Part shown: in pieces, positions 7,948-15,278 of the stretch
How the letters are laid out: each line of letters starts with the position of its first letter
How positions within the stretch are numbered: position 1 is the first letter of the stretch
Assembly (NCBI GenBank): GCA_029260475.1
Contig: JAJDDE010000094.1
Span: 1-38,341, forward strand
DNA length: 38,341 nt
Source of the DNA: Phycisphaerales bacterium
GTDB lineage: Bacteria; Planctomycetota; Phycisphaerae; Phycisphaerales; UBA1924
Direction of reading: 5' to 3'
Notes under the pieces: model-generated
Databases searched by the model: none
The model's input: only the letters and a program-made list of their open reading frames with translations
Told to the model about the DNA's origin: nothing
Position numbers and translations under genes: made by a program

Positions 7948-9533
7948 TGGGTCCGATCCGCGAGGGCGGCGTCTGGGTTCTTCTTCAGTTCAACTATGCG
8001 ACGGTAGGTGGCCTTGAAGTAGCGCGTGTAGGCGATCTTCGCCTTCCGCTTCTCCGTCGCGTCCCTCCAGGCGTCGCGTATTTCGCGGTAGTTGTCAGGG
8101 TTGAACACCAATTCGCGACCGTCCGGGAACCTGTGGGTGGGCATCGAATAGAACAGCCGCTCCATCTCCCGGAGTGTTCCCTCGGGGAAAGATTCGTCCG
8201 CACGGGCCGCGATCAGGGCCTTCCAGGCCCGGATGAGGTGCGCGTGGGTGTCGATGCCCGACGCCGCCATCATCGGCCCCACACCGGAGCGCCAGCCCAT
8301 GTTCTTCGTCTTGGCGGCGATCGCGAAGGGGTCCACGCGGTCGATCATGCGCCCCAGATAGGCGTCGATGAATTCGCGACGCACCGGCATCCGGCGCAGC
8401 TCGAAGCGGCGCGGGCCCCACGTGTCCGGGTCATCGGCGACGGACGGAGACGCATCGGCGCCGCGCGCGGGGAACTGCCAGAGTGCCTGGCCCTCGTCAG
8501 AGAGCACGAAGGCGATGAACCGGTCCGCCATCTCCGGATCGGGCCCGGCGCGGAGCTTGGAGATCGGGTCCGGGTCGATGTACACCGCCCCGGGCGGGTC
8601 CACGTAGCCCACGCGGCTCGTCTCGGGCGTCTCGCCCTCGCGCATCACCGCCTGCGCCTGGTAGCGCCCGTAGAAGTCGATCGCGACACCGATCGCCGCC
8701 TGCCCCTGGCTGATGTCCAGGGGCACCTTGGGCGAGCTGTTGGAGAAGTACCGAGCGTTGGCGCACATCTCCCGGATCGTCTTCCAACCCTCGTCCCAGC
8801 CCAGGTTGTTGAGGATGGAGTCGTAGAGCGTCGCGACCGAGCCCGAGAGACGCGGGTCGGCGAGCGCCACCCAGCCCTGCAGCTCGGGGCTCCCGAAGTC
8901 GCTCCACGAATCCGGCTCCTCGAGCCCGAGTTCGTGAACGAGGATGTCGCGGTTGAAGACGATGCCGAAGCCGGACGTCGCGGTGCCCACCCAGTACGTG
9001 TCGGGGTCGTAGATATGGTTGCCCTCGGGGCCGACGACGTTCTCGCCGTACAGGGTCTTGAGTTCGCTGTCGGACCACTGGGTATTCGGGACGGACATAG
9101 AGAGCGCGACCTCCGCGCCATCCACCGTCACCGACACCCCGCTCTTCACCTCCCCGTGCTCGTACGTCCCGCCCCCGAAGATCAAATCCTGCGGCATCGG
9201 CACCGCGCCGGGTTTCAGCGTGCCGTCGGGGAGGATCTGCCCGCTCTCGATCGCCTTGGTGTAGACGGACTGGAGCTGCTTGCGGATCTCCGTGGTGCCA
9301 CCCGGGGTCACCCAGACGACCTCCGCGGTCTCGCCGAACTCGCGCAGGTGCCAGTCGGCGAAGGCGGCGCCGAACTCCGTGCGGATCTGCTCGTTGTGGG
9401 GCGTGATGATGATCACCCGCCGCTCCGCGTCCCCCGAGGTCACCGACTCCGGGCGGAAGAGGAAGGGCACGCCCAGCACGATGAGCATGCACGCGATGAT
9501 CGAGAGCTTGGTGGGGTCCATGGAACGCATCAT
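7944..9533 (-). CDS. Extracellular solute-binding protein, Fe3+/AfuA-like ABC type, about 529 aa
   Basis: An N-terminal hydrophobic segment (LSIIACMLIVLGVPFLF) serves as signal or anchor. The mature part looks like the class of periplasmic iron or polyamine binding proteins: VIIITPHNEQIRTEFGAAF, FADWHLREFGETAEVVWV, PGGTTEIRKQLQS, later GFGIVFNRDIL, WVALADPRLSGSVATLYDS, GQAAIGVAIDFYGR and AFVLSDEGQALWQFPARG. It would capture a ligand outside the inner membrane for an ABC importer, but no permease or ATPase gene is adjacent. Several Met codons cluster at the start (9533, 9530, 9521); a TACCCT box ends 4 and 7 bases before the first two, suggesting leaderless initiation there. First gene of the operon with pyk and cinA. 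The metal ligand role is inferred from family only. Confidence 0.82.
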   Translation of the reverse strand: MMRSMDPTKLSIIACMLIVLGVPFLFRPESVTSGDAERRVIIITPHNEQIRTEFGAAFADWHLREFGETAEVVWVTPGGTTEIRKQLQSVYTKAIESGQILPDGTLKPGAVPMPQDLIFGGGTYEHGEVKSGVSVTVDGAEVALSMSVPNTQWSDSELKTLYGENVVGPEGNHIYDPDTYWVGTATSGFGIVFNRDILVHELGLEEPDSWSDFGSPELQGWVALADPRLSGSVATLYDSILNNLGWDEGWKTIREMCANARYFSNSSPKVPLDISQGQAAIGVAIDFYGRYQAQAVMREGETPETSRVGYVDPPGAVYIDPDPISKLRAGPDPEMADRFIAFVLSDEGQALWQFPARGADASPSVADDPDTWGPRRFELRRMPVRREFIDAYLGRMIDRVDPFAIAAKTKNMGWRSGVGPMMAASGIDTHAHLIRAWKALIAARADESFPEGTLREMERLFYSMPTHRFPDGRELVFNPDNYREIRDAWRDATEKRKAKIAYTRYFKATYRRIVELKKNPDAALADRTQ

Positions 9534-9586
9534 CGCTAGGGTAGCCTGCCCAGACACCCTCTGAGGTACCCGCAAGGAGGCCCGAC
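9534..9586. promoter_or_regulatory. Compact divergent promoter between the binding-protein operon and the SDR gene
   Basis: In 53 bases there is TACCCT on minus (9543 to 9538) next to the start of the binding-protein gene, and TAGGGT/TAGCCT on plus (9537-9547) suitable as the -10 for the SDR gene, whose AGGAGG site lies at about 9575-9580. The two -10 candidates overlap each other, so the two directions may exclude one another. Confidence 0.4.
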
Positions 9587-10366
9587 ATGTCAGACGCCAC
9601 CGCCGCCCACCGCCCCGTCACGCTCATCACGGGCGGTTCTTCGGGCATCGGCCTCGCCACCGCCCACGCGCTGGCCCGCAAGGGGCACCGTCTGGCCCTC
9701 GTCGCCCGCTCCGCTCAGCCGCTGGCGGACGCCAAACGCGATATCGAGGCCGCGACGGGGTCAAAGGTCCTCACCATCGAGGCGGACATGGGCGACCCGG
9801 CGTGGGAGGGCGCGATCCTCCACGCGATCACCGACCGCTTCGGCCGGCTGGACCACATCGTCCACGCCGCCGGCTACGCCCCCCTCGCGAGCCTCGAAGA
9901 GACCACGCACGCCCTGCTCCGCGAGGTCTTCCTCGTGAACACGCTGGGGCCCATCGAGCTCACCCGCAGGGCAACGGACGTCTTCAAATCCCAGCACAAG
10001 AAAGACCCCGCCTGGAGCGGCAGCGTGGTCACCATCTCCAGCTACGCCAGCGCCGACCCCTTCCCGGGCTTCCTCGCCTACGCGGGCTCCAAGGCGGCGG
10101 TGAACGTGATGACCCGTGTCCTCGCCGACGAATTGGCGCCGATCGGCGTCCGGGCGTACAGCGTCGCCCCCGCCGCGGTGGAGACGCCCTTGCTGCGCGG
10201 CCTCTTCGACGAGGACACCGTCCCCGCCGAGGCGTGCCTCGACCCGTCGGACGTCGCGGACCTCGTCGTCCGCTGCCTCGAAGGCTCCAGCACCCTCGCC
10301 TCGGGCGACACCGCCTTCATCAAGCGAACCGAAGCGGGCGTCCAGATCACCGACGCCCCCATTTGA
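9587..10366 (+). CDS. SDR-family NAD(P)-dependent oxidoreductase, 259 aa
   Basis: A classical short-chain dehydrogenase of usual length. The cofactor motif is LITGGSSGIGLATAHAL (TGxxxGIG) near residues 15-30; the NNAG-equivalent appears as HAAGYAPL; VNTLGPIELT carries the structural Asn; and the active site is Ser151/152 in VVTISSYAS with Tyr165 and Lys169 in AYAGSKAAV. The proline-glycine loop after the active site (YSVAPAAVETPLL) is intact. The Arg in VARSAQ after the second strand suggests NADP(H), an inference. A strong AGGAGG precedes the ATG. Substrate unknown; the downstream neighbour is an orphan NuoI-like gene 76 bases away with its own -10-like box, so cotranscription is uncertain. 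Confidence 0.9.
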   Translation: MSDATAAHRPVTLITGGSSGIGLATAHALARKGHRLALVARSAQPLADAKRDIEAATGSKVLTIEADMGDPAWEGAILHAITDRFGRLDHIVHAAGYAPLASLEETTHALLREVFLVNTLGPIELTRRATDVFKSQHKKDPAWSGSVVTISSYASADPFPGFLAYAGSKAAVNVMTRVLADELAPIGVRAYSVAPAAVETPLLRGLFDEDTVPAEACLDPSDVADLVVRCLEGSSTLASGDTAFIKRTEAGVQITDAPI

Positions 10367-10430
10367 GAGCAGCCACCGCCCAGTGCCGAATGCCCATGCC
10401 TGATGCCTAGTACCCAGTCCCCACCCCTAC

Positions 10431-10442
10431 TACACTGACCCC
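10431..10442 (+). promoter_or_regulatory. -10-like box directly before the NuoI start (leaderless candidate)
   Basis: TACACT (10431-10436) is followed by six bases and then the ATG at 10443, the spacing expected if transcription starts at the A of the start codon. No Shine-Dalgarno is visible. Confidence 0.45.
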
Positions 10443-11012
10443 ATGCCCATCCCCGAGAGCGACATCATCCGCCTCGAGCGCAAGCCGCTCAACGCCATGG
10501 AGAGCCTCTACCTCCCCGAGGTCGTCCGCGGCTTCGGCACCACCGTCCGCCACTTCTTCACCAGCTTCGGCCAGTCCAAGCTCCCCATCCTCGGTGCCAG
10601 CAAGACCACCCGCGTCATGCAGTACCCCGAGGAACGCCGCGAGGACCTGCCCATCGAAGAGGGCGGCATGGAAGAATCCAACTTCCGCGCCCTGCACCGC
10701 CTGAACCGCGATGAGGACGGGCGCGTGAAGTGCGTCGCCTGCATGATGTGCCCAACCATCTGCCCCGCCAACTGCATCCACATCGAGGCCGCCGAGAGCC
10801 CCTGGGACGACCGCGAAAAGTACCCCGCCAAGTTCGAGATCGACGAGCTCCGCTGCATCTTCTGCGGCATGTGCGAAGAGGCCTGCCCGGTGGACGCCAT
10901 CGAGCTGACCCCCGTCTACGACTTCGTCAGCCACACGCGCGAGGAGATGGTATTCGACAAGGAGAAGCTGCTGTCGATCTACGATCTGACGATTGAGCGG
11001 AAGCCGATGTGA
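10443..11012 (+). CDS. nuoI: NuoI-type 2[4Fe-4S] ferredoxin subunit (NADH-quinone oxidoreductase subunit I), 189 aa
   Basis: In complex I this peripheral-arm subunit carries clusters N6a and N6b, passing electrons towards quinone. Two complete CxxCxxCxxxCP motifs are present: Cys97, 100, 103 and 107 in CVACMMCPTIC, and Cys138, 141, 144 and 148 in CIFCGMCEEAC, spaced as in NuoI. The N-terminus contains YLPEVVRGFGTTVRHFF, like the amphipathic NuoI helix, and RFRALHRLNRD-type sequence (FRALHRLNRDEDGRVKC) before the first motif. C-terminal residues 150-189 end in the family-like YDFVSHTREEMVFDKEKLL. No other nuo gene is nearby, so it is either a detached complex I gene or a paralogue serving another oxidoreductase. 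A double-hairpin repeat starts 11 bases after the stop and could end transcription. Confidence 0.88.
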   Translation: MPIPESDIIRLERKPLNAMESLYLPEVVRGFGTTVRHFFTSFGQSKLPILGASKTTRVMQYPEERREDLPIEEGGMEESNFRALHRLNRDEDGRVKCVACMMCPTICPANCIHIEAAESPWDDREKYPAKFEIDELRCIFCGMCEEACPVDAIELTPVYDFVSHTREEMVFDKEKLLSIYDLTIERKPM

Positions 11013-11022
11013 ACACAGTTCC

Positions 11023-11107
11023 GGGTGGCATGGTCTGCCGAAGGTAGGCCATGAGGGACATCGGACGGCTCTCGATCATGGCCTAGCTGCGCTAGACCAT
11101 GCCACCC
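11023..11107. repeat. Palindromic double-hairpin repeat, copy C
   Basis: Terminal arms GGGTGGCATGG (from 11023) and CCATGCCACCC (to 11107) are perfectly complementary over 11 bases. Inside are two stem-loops: CATGGTCT.. with ..AGGCCATG on the left, and CATGGCCTAG with CTAGACCATG around CTGCG on the right. It is about 85 percent like copy D at 12912 by eye, and the two lie in the same orientation on either side of the gene at 11188. Confidence 0.8.
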
Positions 11108-11152
11108 GTCGATGCGATTTCATTCCGATCGGTGCCCGGGGATAGAAGAGCG

Positions 11153-11187
11153 TTGCGAAATGAACGCGGCACGATATATTCGCGTTT
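11153..11187 (+). promoter_or_regulatory. Promoter of the 11188 gene, leaderless candidate
   Basis: TTGCGA (11153-11158) and TATATT (11175-11180) are separated by 16 bases, a good sigma-70-type arrangement. Only seven bases follow before the ATG at 11188, so the transcript probably starts at or next to the start codon. No ribosome site is seen. Confidence 0.55.
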
Positions 11188-12900
11188 ATGCCGGGAAGAA
11201 TCACAACACCGTTCCTCATATTTGCTCTCCTCACGACTGTTGCCTGCGCGCAGCCAGAAGCGACCGACGCTGAGGAAACCCTCCGCTCTTGGGCGGCAAG
11301 CGTCAACGAAATCTCCAGCGGATGGTTCGAGGAGGGCATCGCGCCCTCGGACGAGGCGATCAATCGTTGGCTCGCCACCGTGGAACTGGACTCAGTCGGC
11401 TTCATCGGGCGGGGCGAGTTCGTAGACGACGTCGACGATGACACCCCGGTGTTCGACGACGTTTGGTGGCCTCAGGCCCTAATCAACGCGGGCATTCCCG
11501 CGCCAGCGCAACTCGACGAGCACATCCGCGAGCCCTGGGAGTGGGCTGCTGACATGCAGCGACTCTCCTGGGAGCAGCAGCGACCCGCCTTCGATCAGTG
11601 GGACTGCTGGGTTGAAATCGAAGGCCTCCGAGACGCGTTCGTACCTCTATTCGTTCCCGCCAATGATCGCGTGTTCTCGACTGACATCCTGACCGAAGAG
11701 GCGAGACATGCAGCGTACGACTACCTGATGCACGAGATAGGCCCTGAAGAGGCTGAGGCTGCGCTCGTTGAATTCCCGGATATGTTCGACGAACTGACGC
11801 GGACCCACGAATCGATCGATGAGGCGATCGCAGATGCTGTGAGGTACGTCGGTTATGACCTGTCTCAGCGGTACTACGCGGTCTCGGTTCCCTTCACGGT
11901 TGGTCTTGACGCCCGCTATCCGAGACAAGCACGAGGACTGTACTCACTCCCGCAGTACCTCATCGGGCGTGCATCCCGCAGCATCCAAGCCAGCGGCCAC
12001 GCGAGCGCCATCAACGACATCGAGGCGGCACTCGAAATCAGCAACGGGCTCTCCCAGTGGCCTCACGAGTCGTCGATGAGCACCGCGGTTCGGAGCGGGA
12101 TCCGTAGTTTCCGCGAGATCCGCAAGGCTCTTCTGGGCGTCGATCTCACGCTTGACGACATCCGTGTGTCCGAGGAGGCCTTTGATCGGCACTCCCTCGC
12201 GCCGATGGCCTACCACGCCCGCGCCTCCCATGTCCGCGCCCGCGCGATTGTCGATGATTGGTACCGCGAGATCCGGGACAAGACGCCGCGCGACGCCCGC
12301 TTTCGCGAGCACCTCCGCGACCTTTCCGCTTCGGAGAAGGTGCTCACGTCGCGCGCCGTCAATATCGCGATCGTCGACGTGATCTACGACGCGTTGCTCC
12401 GCTACTACGAGACGGAAGAACTCGACCCGGCAACGCGCCTGCGCGACGCTGAGCTCCTCGATTCGCTAGCGATCTTCGCACAGAGCGAGCTCATGGACGA
12501 ACTGGAAGCGCGAGCGCCATTCGCCGCCGGCGCGTACGACACGCTCGGCTCGATCCGTCGCCCGCTCGCTCTCATGCGCACGCATCGCAACGCCCTGCGC
12601 ACGATGCTCGCAATCGAAGCCTACCGAATTGAACACGGCGCGCTCCCCGAATCGCTGGGCGCGCTCCCCGCGATGTACTGGTCGTTCAACACCGATTATG
12701 TCGCTTGTTGCATGGATTTCGGATACCGCGTGGGCGCACACGATGGCACCCCAGAGACGGGATTCGGCTCCGGCTACATCCTCTATTCGGTCGGTGATGA
12801 CTGCGTAGACAACGAGGCGCTCGAACTCGACGATGACCCCGAGGACGCGCTCGGCCCGGGCGACGAGGGCTTCGACTTCGTTTTCAACCGGCCGCGCTGA
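11188..12900 (+). CDS. Unrecognised exported protein with pseudopilin-like C-terminal tail, 570 aa
   Basis: I do not recognise a named family for the bulk of it. The N-terminus ITTPFLIFALLTTVACAQ looks like a signal peptide with a weak lipobox (TVAC, Cys20). The central part is acidic and largely helical. Residues from about 465 (LRTMLAIEAYRIEHGALPES) to the end (SGYILYSVGDDCVDNEALEL, then GDEGFDFVF) follow a layout common in planctomycete proteins that resembles the body of GspG pseudopilins, with Asp-rich calcium-loop-like ends. Base composition is visibly less GC-rich than in flanking housekeeping genes. It lies between two same-orientation double-hairpin repeats. Probably accessory, cell-surface associated; function unknown. 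Confidence 0.7.
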   Translation: MPGRITTPFLIFALLTTVACAQPEATDAEETLRSWAASVNEISSGWFEEGIAPSDEAINRWLATVELDSVGFIGRGEFVDDVDDDTPVFDDVWWPQALINAGIPAPAQLDEHIREPWEWAADMQRLSWEQQRPAFDQWDCWVEIEGLRDAFVPLFVPANDRVFSTDILTEEARHAAYDYLMHEIGPEEAEAALVEFPDMFDELTRTHESIDEAIADAVRYVGYDLSQRYYAVSVPFTVGLDARYPRQARGLYSLPQYLIGRASRSIQASGHASAINDIEAALEISNGLSQWPHESSMSTAVRSGIRSFREIRKALLGVDLTLDDIRVSEEAFDRHSLAPMAYHARASHVRARAIVDDWYREIRDKTPRDARFREHLRDLSASEKVLTSRAVNIAIVDVIYDALLRYYETEELDPATRLRDAELLDSLAIFAQSELMDELEARAPFAAGAYDTLGSIRRPLALMRTHRNALRTMLAIEAYRIEHGALPESLGALPAMYWSFNTDYVACCMDFGYRVGAHDGTPETGFGSGYILYSVGDDCVDNEALELDDDPEDALGPGDEGFDFVFNRPR

Positions 12901-12911
12901 CGCAACGTTCC

Positions 12912-12985
12912 GGGTGGCATGGTCTACCGAAGGTAGGCCATGAGGGACTGCGGACAGTGCTCGTTCATGGCCTCGCTGCGCTAGA
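12912..12985. repeat. Palindromic double-hairpin repeat, copy D (right arm missing)
   Basis: It starts with GGGTGGCATGG and a near-perfect stem-loop CATGGTCTACC/GGTAGGCCATG, then CATGGCC and CTAGA as in copy C. After CTAGA (12981-12985) the sequence leaves the repeat, so the final CCATGCCACCC is absent. The TAG stop of the minus-strand gene 12981-13529 falls inside this truncated end. It sits between two convergent genes and may act as a terminator for both. Confidence 0.75.
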
Positions 12986-13529
12986 ACGCGCTCTCCGGCT
13001 GGCCGCTCTCGAGAGCCAGCAAGCGCTCGCGAAGCCGCTCGATCTCCCCGGGCCGTAGGCGTGCGCCCGGCACGTCACCGAACGTAACGGCAAACTCGAT
13101 AGTGCCTGCCAGCACCGCAAGAAAGGCGAGTGCCTCGATCACGGACTCATCGAATGACTCGAGGCCAATCGTCATCGCCAGAATGCCGCTTATTCCGAAC
13201 GCCGAGAACAACAAGAGCTGATGCCAGATGAACACAGAAACAATGGACAGTTTGAGGCGCTCAGATAGCACGGATACATACATGCACCCGGGTAATACTC
13301 CAGCCATTAAAAAAGGTGCTCGGTCGCCAGTGATTCTTGCGACTACCCAGATGATTGCGCCCAAAGCGCACAAAACAAAGAACGTCTTGGGGAACCAGAG
13401 GCACGCACTCCGGGCGCGATCCGCCAGAGAGGCTCTCGCATACATGCGATGCGCACGCAGCAGCCCGGCGAGCCGCACACGCACACGCTGATGCTTCTTT
13501 GTTCGCTCCGTGGGAGCCACTCGGTCCAT
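12981..13529 (-). CDS. Hypothetical membrane protein, 182 aa
   Basis: Not recognised. The first 40 residues are basic; hydrophobic segments follow at about 45-65 (FFVLCALGAIIWVVARI), 72-90 (FLMAGVLPGCMYVSVL), 95-120 (LSIVSVFIWHQLLLFSAFG) and 132-150 (IEALAFLAVLAGTIEF), suggesting four membrane spans with a cytoplasmic C-terminal helix (PGEIERLRERLLALE). The start at 13529 is supported by TAGGTT exactly six bases upstream (13536-13541), a leaderless arrangement. Its stop codon lies within the truncated end of a palindromic repeat, so the present C-terminus (ESGQPESAF) may have been reshaped by that element. Lower GC than flanking core genes. Confidence 0.6.
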   Translation of the reverse strand: MDRVAPTERTKKHQRVRVRLAGLLRAHRMYARASLADRARSACLWFPKTFFVLCALGAIIWVVARITGDRAPFLMAGVLPGCMYVSVLSERLKLSIVSVFIWHQLLLFSAFGISGILAMTIGLESFDESVIEALAFLAVLAGTIEFAVTFGDVPGARLRPGEIERLRERLLALESGQPESAF

Positions 13530-13535
13530 ATAGAG

Positions 13536-13541
13536 AACCTA
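13536..13541 (-). promoter_or_regulatory. -10-like TAGGTT, leaderless candidate for the 13529 gene
   Basis: TAGGTT on the minus strand is followed by six bases (CTCTAT) and the ATG at 13529. No Shine-Dalgarno is visible. Confidence 0.4.
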
Positions 13542-13606
13542 TCTCGATTTCTCGCGGCGTCCAGCCTCAACCCGCTCAGGCAGGTCCTCGAGCGGTCCAT
13601 CACGCT

Positions 13607-13984
13607 TCAATCGTTCAGCACCCTGAATTGTGAATCAGCCAGTATCCGTCGCGTTGCACCATCATGTGCCGCAACTCGCTCGTGTTGGTACAACGCCTTG
13701 CGGTACTTGCGAGCCAACTCGCGCTTGTGCCAGCGGTACATCGGCAAGAAGAGCGTCATCCCCACGCCGTACAACACGCCGACGCCCACCGATTCGCTCA
13801 CATCGCGATCCATCATGAAGCGGTATGCCAAGAACATGAGCAAGGCGACAACGAGCCCGTTGAGAGCGAACCGCCGGAGGCTTCGGTGGGTTGGCAATCG
13901 GCGCAGGTCACGCAGTTCCCTCGCGAGCCGGTCCCGCGTGCGCTGATGCGCCGGAGTTCTGCTGTAACGTTCCCACCGCTTCAT
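13607..13984 (-). CDS. Hypothetical small membrane protein, 125 aa
   Basis: Not recognised. The start at 13984 (MKRWERYSRTPAHQ) is chosen over the longer open frame to 14161, because that extension overlaps the PEGA gene in another frame, reads as low-complexity Arg/Gly/Ala, and because TATGAT stands exactly six bases before this ATG. The protein has a basic N-terminal part, two hydrophobic spans (about 42-60, LNGLVVALLMFLAYRFMM, and 68-88, SVGVGVLYGVGMTLFLPMY), and a basic C-terminal helix ending FRVLND. Its layout (two close spans, charged ends) resembles the neighbour at 12981 in style only. Confidence 0.55.
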   Translation of the reverse strand: MKRWERYSRTPAHQRTRDRLARELRDLRRLPTHRSLRRFALNGLVVALLMFLAYRFMMDRDVSESVGVGVLYGVGMTLFLPMYRWHKRELARKYRKALYQHERVAAHDGATRRILADSQFRVLND

Positions 13985-13990
13985 GCGTAA

Positions 13991-13996
13991 ATCATA
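13991..13996 (-). promoter_or_regulatory. -10-like TATGAT, leaderless candidate for the 13984 gene
   Basis: TATGAT on the minus strand, then TTACGC, then the ATG at 13984: spacing fits transcription starting at the start codon. Confidence 0.45.
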
Positions 13997-14037
13997 GGCA
14001 CGCTCGTAAAGCCCCCAGGCTCGCGCCAGGGGCTCGC

Positions 14038-14481
14038 TCAGCCGTCCTCGGGCGCGTTGGTGGCTTCTGCCTCTTCCGCCGCCAACCGCTCGCGCAGCAC
14101 CCGCGCCCGCTCGATCACGCCTTCCTGATCGTTCTTCGCAGGCTCCAACTCGAAGTGCCACGCGATCTCCGTCACGTCATCCCCCGGCACGGCCATCGCC
14201 ACCAGATCGATGCCGGGCCATTCGTGAAACGGCGCTTCGGCCTTGCGGCTGGTCACCAGCGGCTCGAAACCGTCCTTGCGCAGGCGCACGGAGTAGGTGC
14301 CGAAGTAGGTGAAATCGACCTCCACGGGCGTCACGCCCACGTCGATGTCGTTGAGGTGGACGCGGGCGCCGGTGGGCTCGCTGGTGACGTAGATGCGGCG
14401 CTGCTGTGTGCCGCAGCCGACGAGCGTGAGGGTGGCGAGCAGGAGTGCGGGTGTTGTGATGGTCGCGAGGTGTGCGCGCAT
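14038..14481 (-). CDS. PEGA-domain lipoprotein, 147 aa
   Basis: A lipoprotein signal peptide ends at LTLVGC (Cys23 lipidated). Residues about 30-70 form a PEGA domain: IYVTSEPTGARVHLNDIDVG, then TPVEVDFTYFGTYSVRLRKDGFEP, given here as TPVEVDFTYFGTY and SVRLRKDGFEP. This beta-sandwich unit is common in surface and stress-sensing proteins and often mediates protein or polysaccharide contacts. The remainder (GIDLVAMAVPGDDVTEIAWHF) and a Glu/Ala-rich helix complete it. The ATG overlaps the lptB stop by one base (TGATG), so it is translated from the lptB message and could work at the envelope with the LPS export machinery, an inference from position only. Confidence 0.85.
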   Translation of the reverse strand: MRAHLATITTPALLLATLTLVGCGTQQRRIYVTSEPTGARVHLNDIDVGVTPVEVDFTYFGTYSVRLRKDGFEPLVTSRKAEAPFHEWPGIDLVAMAVPGDDVTEIAWHFELEPAKNDQEGVIERARVLRERLAAEEAEATNAPEDG

Positions 14482-15272
14482 CAGGCGTTCTCCGTGGCCG
14501 CGGGGGGTGCGGGCGGGCGTGAGGGACGGGTGGGTTCGGGGTCGAACTCGTCGCCCCGGAACATGCTGCCCAGGTAGCTGCGCTTCACGAGCTCGTCGTT
14601 GATCAACTCGCGTGGCGTGCCCTCGCGCAGCACCTTGCCCTCGTTGATGATGTACGCCCGGTCGCAGACGCGCAGGGTCTGCTGCACGTTGTGGTCGGTG
14701 ATGAGGATGGCAATGCCCATCTCGCGCAGGCGACGGATCTCCTTCTGGAGGTCCTCGACGGCGAGCGGGTCCACGCCGGAAAAGGGCTCGTCGAGCAGGA
14801 TGAGCTGCGGGTTGGTGACGAGGGCGCGTGCGATCTCGAGCTTGCGCCGCTCGCCGCCCGAGCAGGTGCGGGCGTGGTCCTTGGCCTTGTGGGTGAGGCC
14901 GAAGCGCTCGAGGAGCTCGGCGCAGCGCTCGCGACGTGCGCGGTTGGAGAGGGGCAGTGTCTCGAGGATCGCCAGCAGGTTCTTCTCGACGGACAGGCGC
15001 TGGAAGACGCTGGGCTCCTGACTGAGGTAGCCCATGCCGCGCCGGGCACGTCGGTACATGGGGAGCTTGCTGACGTCCTGCCCGTCGAAGACCACGCGCC
15101 CGCCGTCGGCGTCGATCATGCCGATGGTCATGCGGAAGCTGGTCGTCTTGCCCGCGCCGTTGCGCCCGAGCAGGCCGACGATCTCGGCGGTATCGACGTG
15201 GAAGGAGACCCCGTCAACCACGGCACGGCCGCCGTAGCTCTTCTGCAACCGGTGTGTCGCGAGGAGGGACAT
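14481..15272 (-). CDS. lptB: LPS export ABC transporter ATP-binding protein LptB, 263 aa
   Basis: LptB hydrolyses ATP to drive LptFG, which lifts lipopolysaccharide out of the inner membrane onto the Lpt bridge. Walker A is GRNGAGKTT (residues 36-44), the Q-loop GMGYLSQEPSVFQRLSVEKN is characteristic of LptB, the signature is CSGGERRKLEIARAL, and Walker B is LILLDEPFSGVDP with the switch His in ITDHNVQQTL. The C-terminus GTPRELINDELVKRSYLG is also LptB-like and is followed by a Pro-rich tail of about 25 residues. I start at ATG 15272 (MSLLATHRLQKSYGG); TACAAT lies six bases upstream and the extended open frame to 15614 is a shadow of the DUF4870 gene. lptA, lptC and lptFG are not in the window. 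Confidence 0.93.
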   Translation of the reverse strand: MSLLATHRLQKSYGGRAVVDGVSFHVDTAEIVGLLGRNGAGKTTSFRMTIGMIDADGGRVVFDGQDVSKLPMYRRARRGMGYLSQEPSVFQRLSVEKNLLAILETLPLSNRARRERCAELLERFGLTHKAKDHARTCSGGERRKLEIARALVTNPQLILLDEPFSGVDPLAVEDLQKEIRRLREMGIAILITDHNVQQTLRVCDRAYIINEGKVLREGTPRELINDELVKRSYLGSMFRGDEFDPEPTRPSRPPAPPAATENA

Positions 15273-15278
15273 GCGCGG

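Noticed and set aside
6367-9539. Two long plus-strand open frames over pyruvate kinase and the binding protein (546 and 530 codons)
   Set aside because: Antisense shadows of genes with recognised motifs; no ribosome sites and biased composition.
14001-14161. N-terminal extension of the 13607-13984 gene
   Set aside because: The extra 59 residues are low complexity, overlap the PEGA gene, and a -10-like box sits right before the internal ATG.
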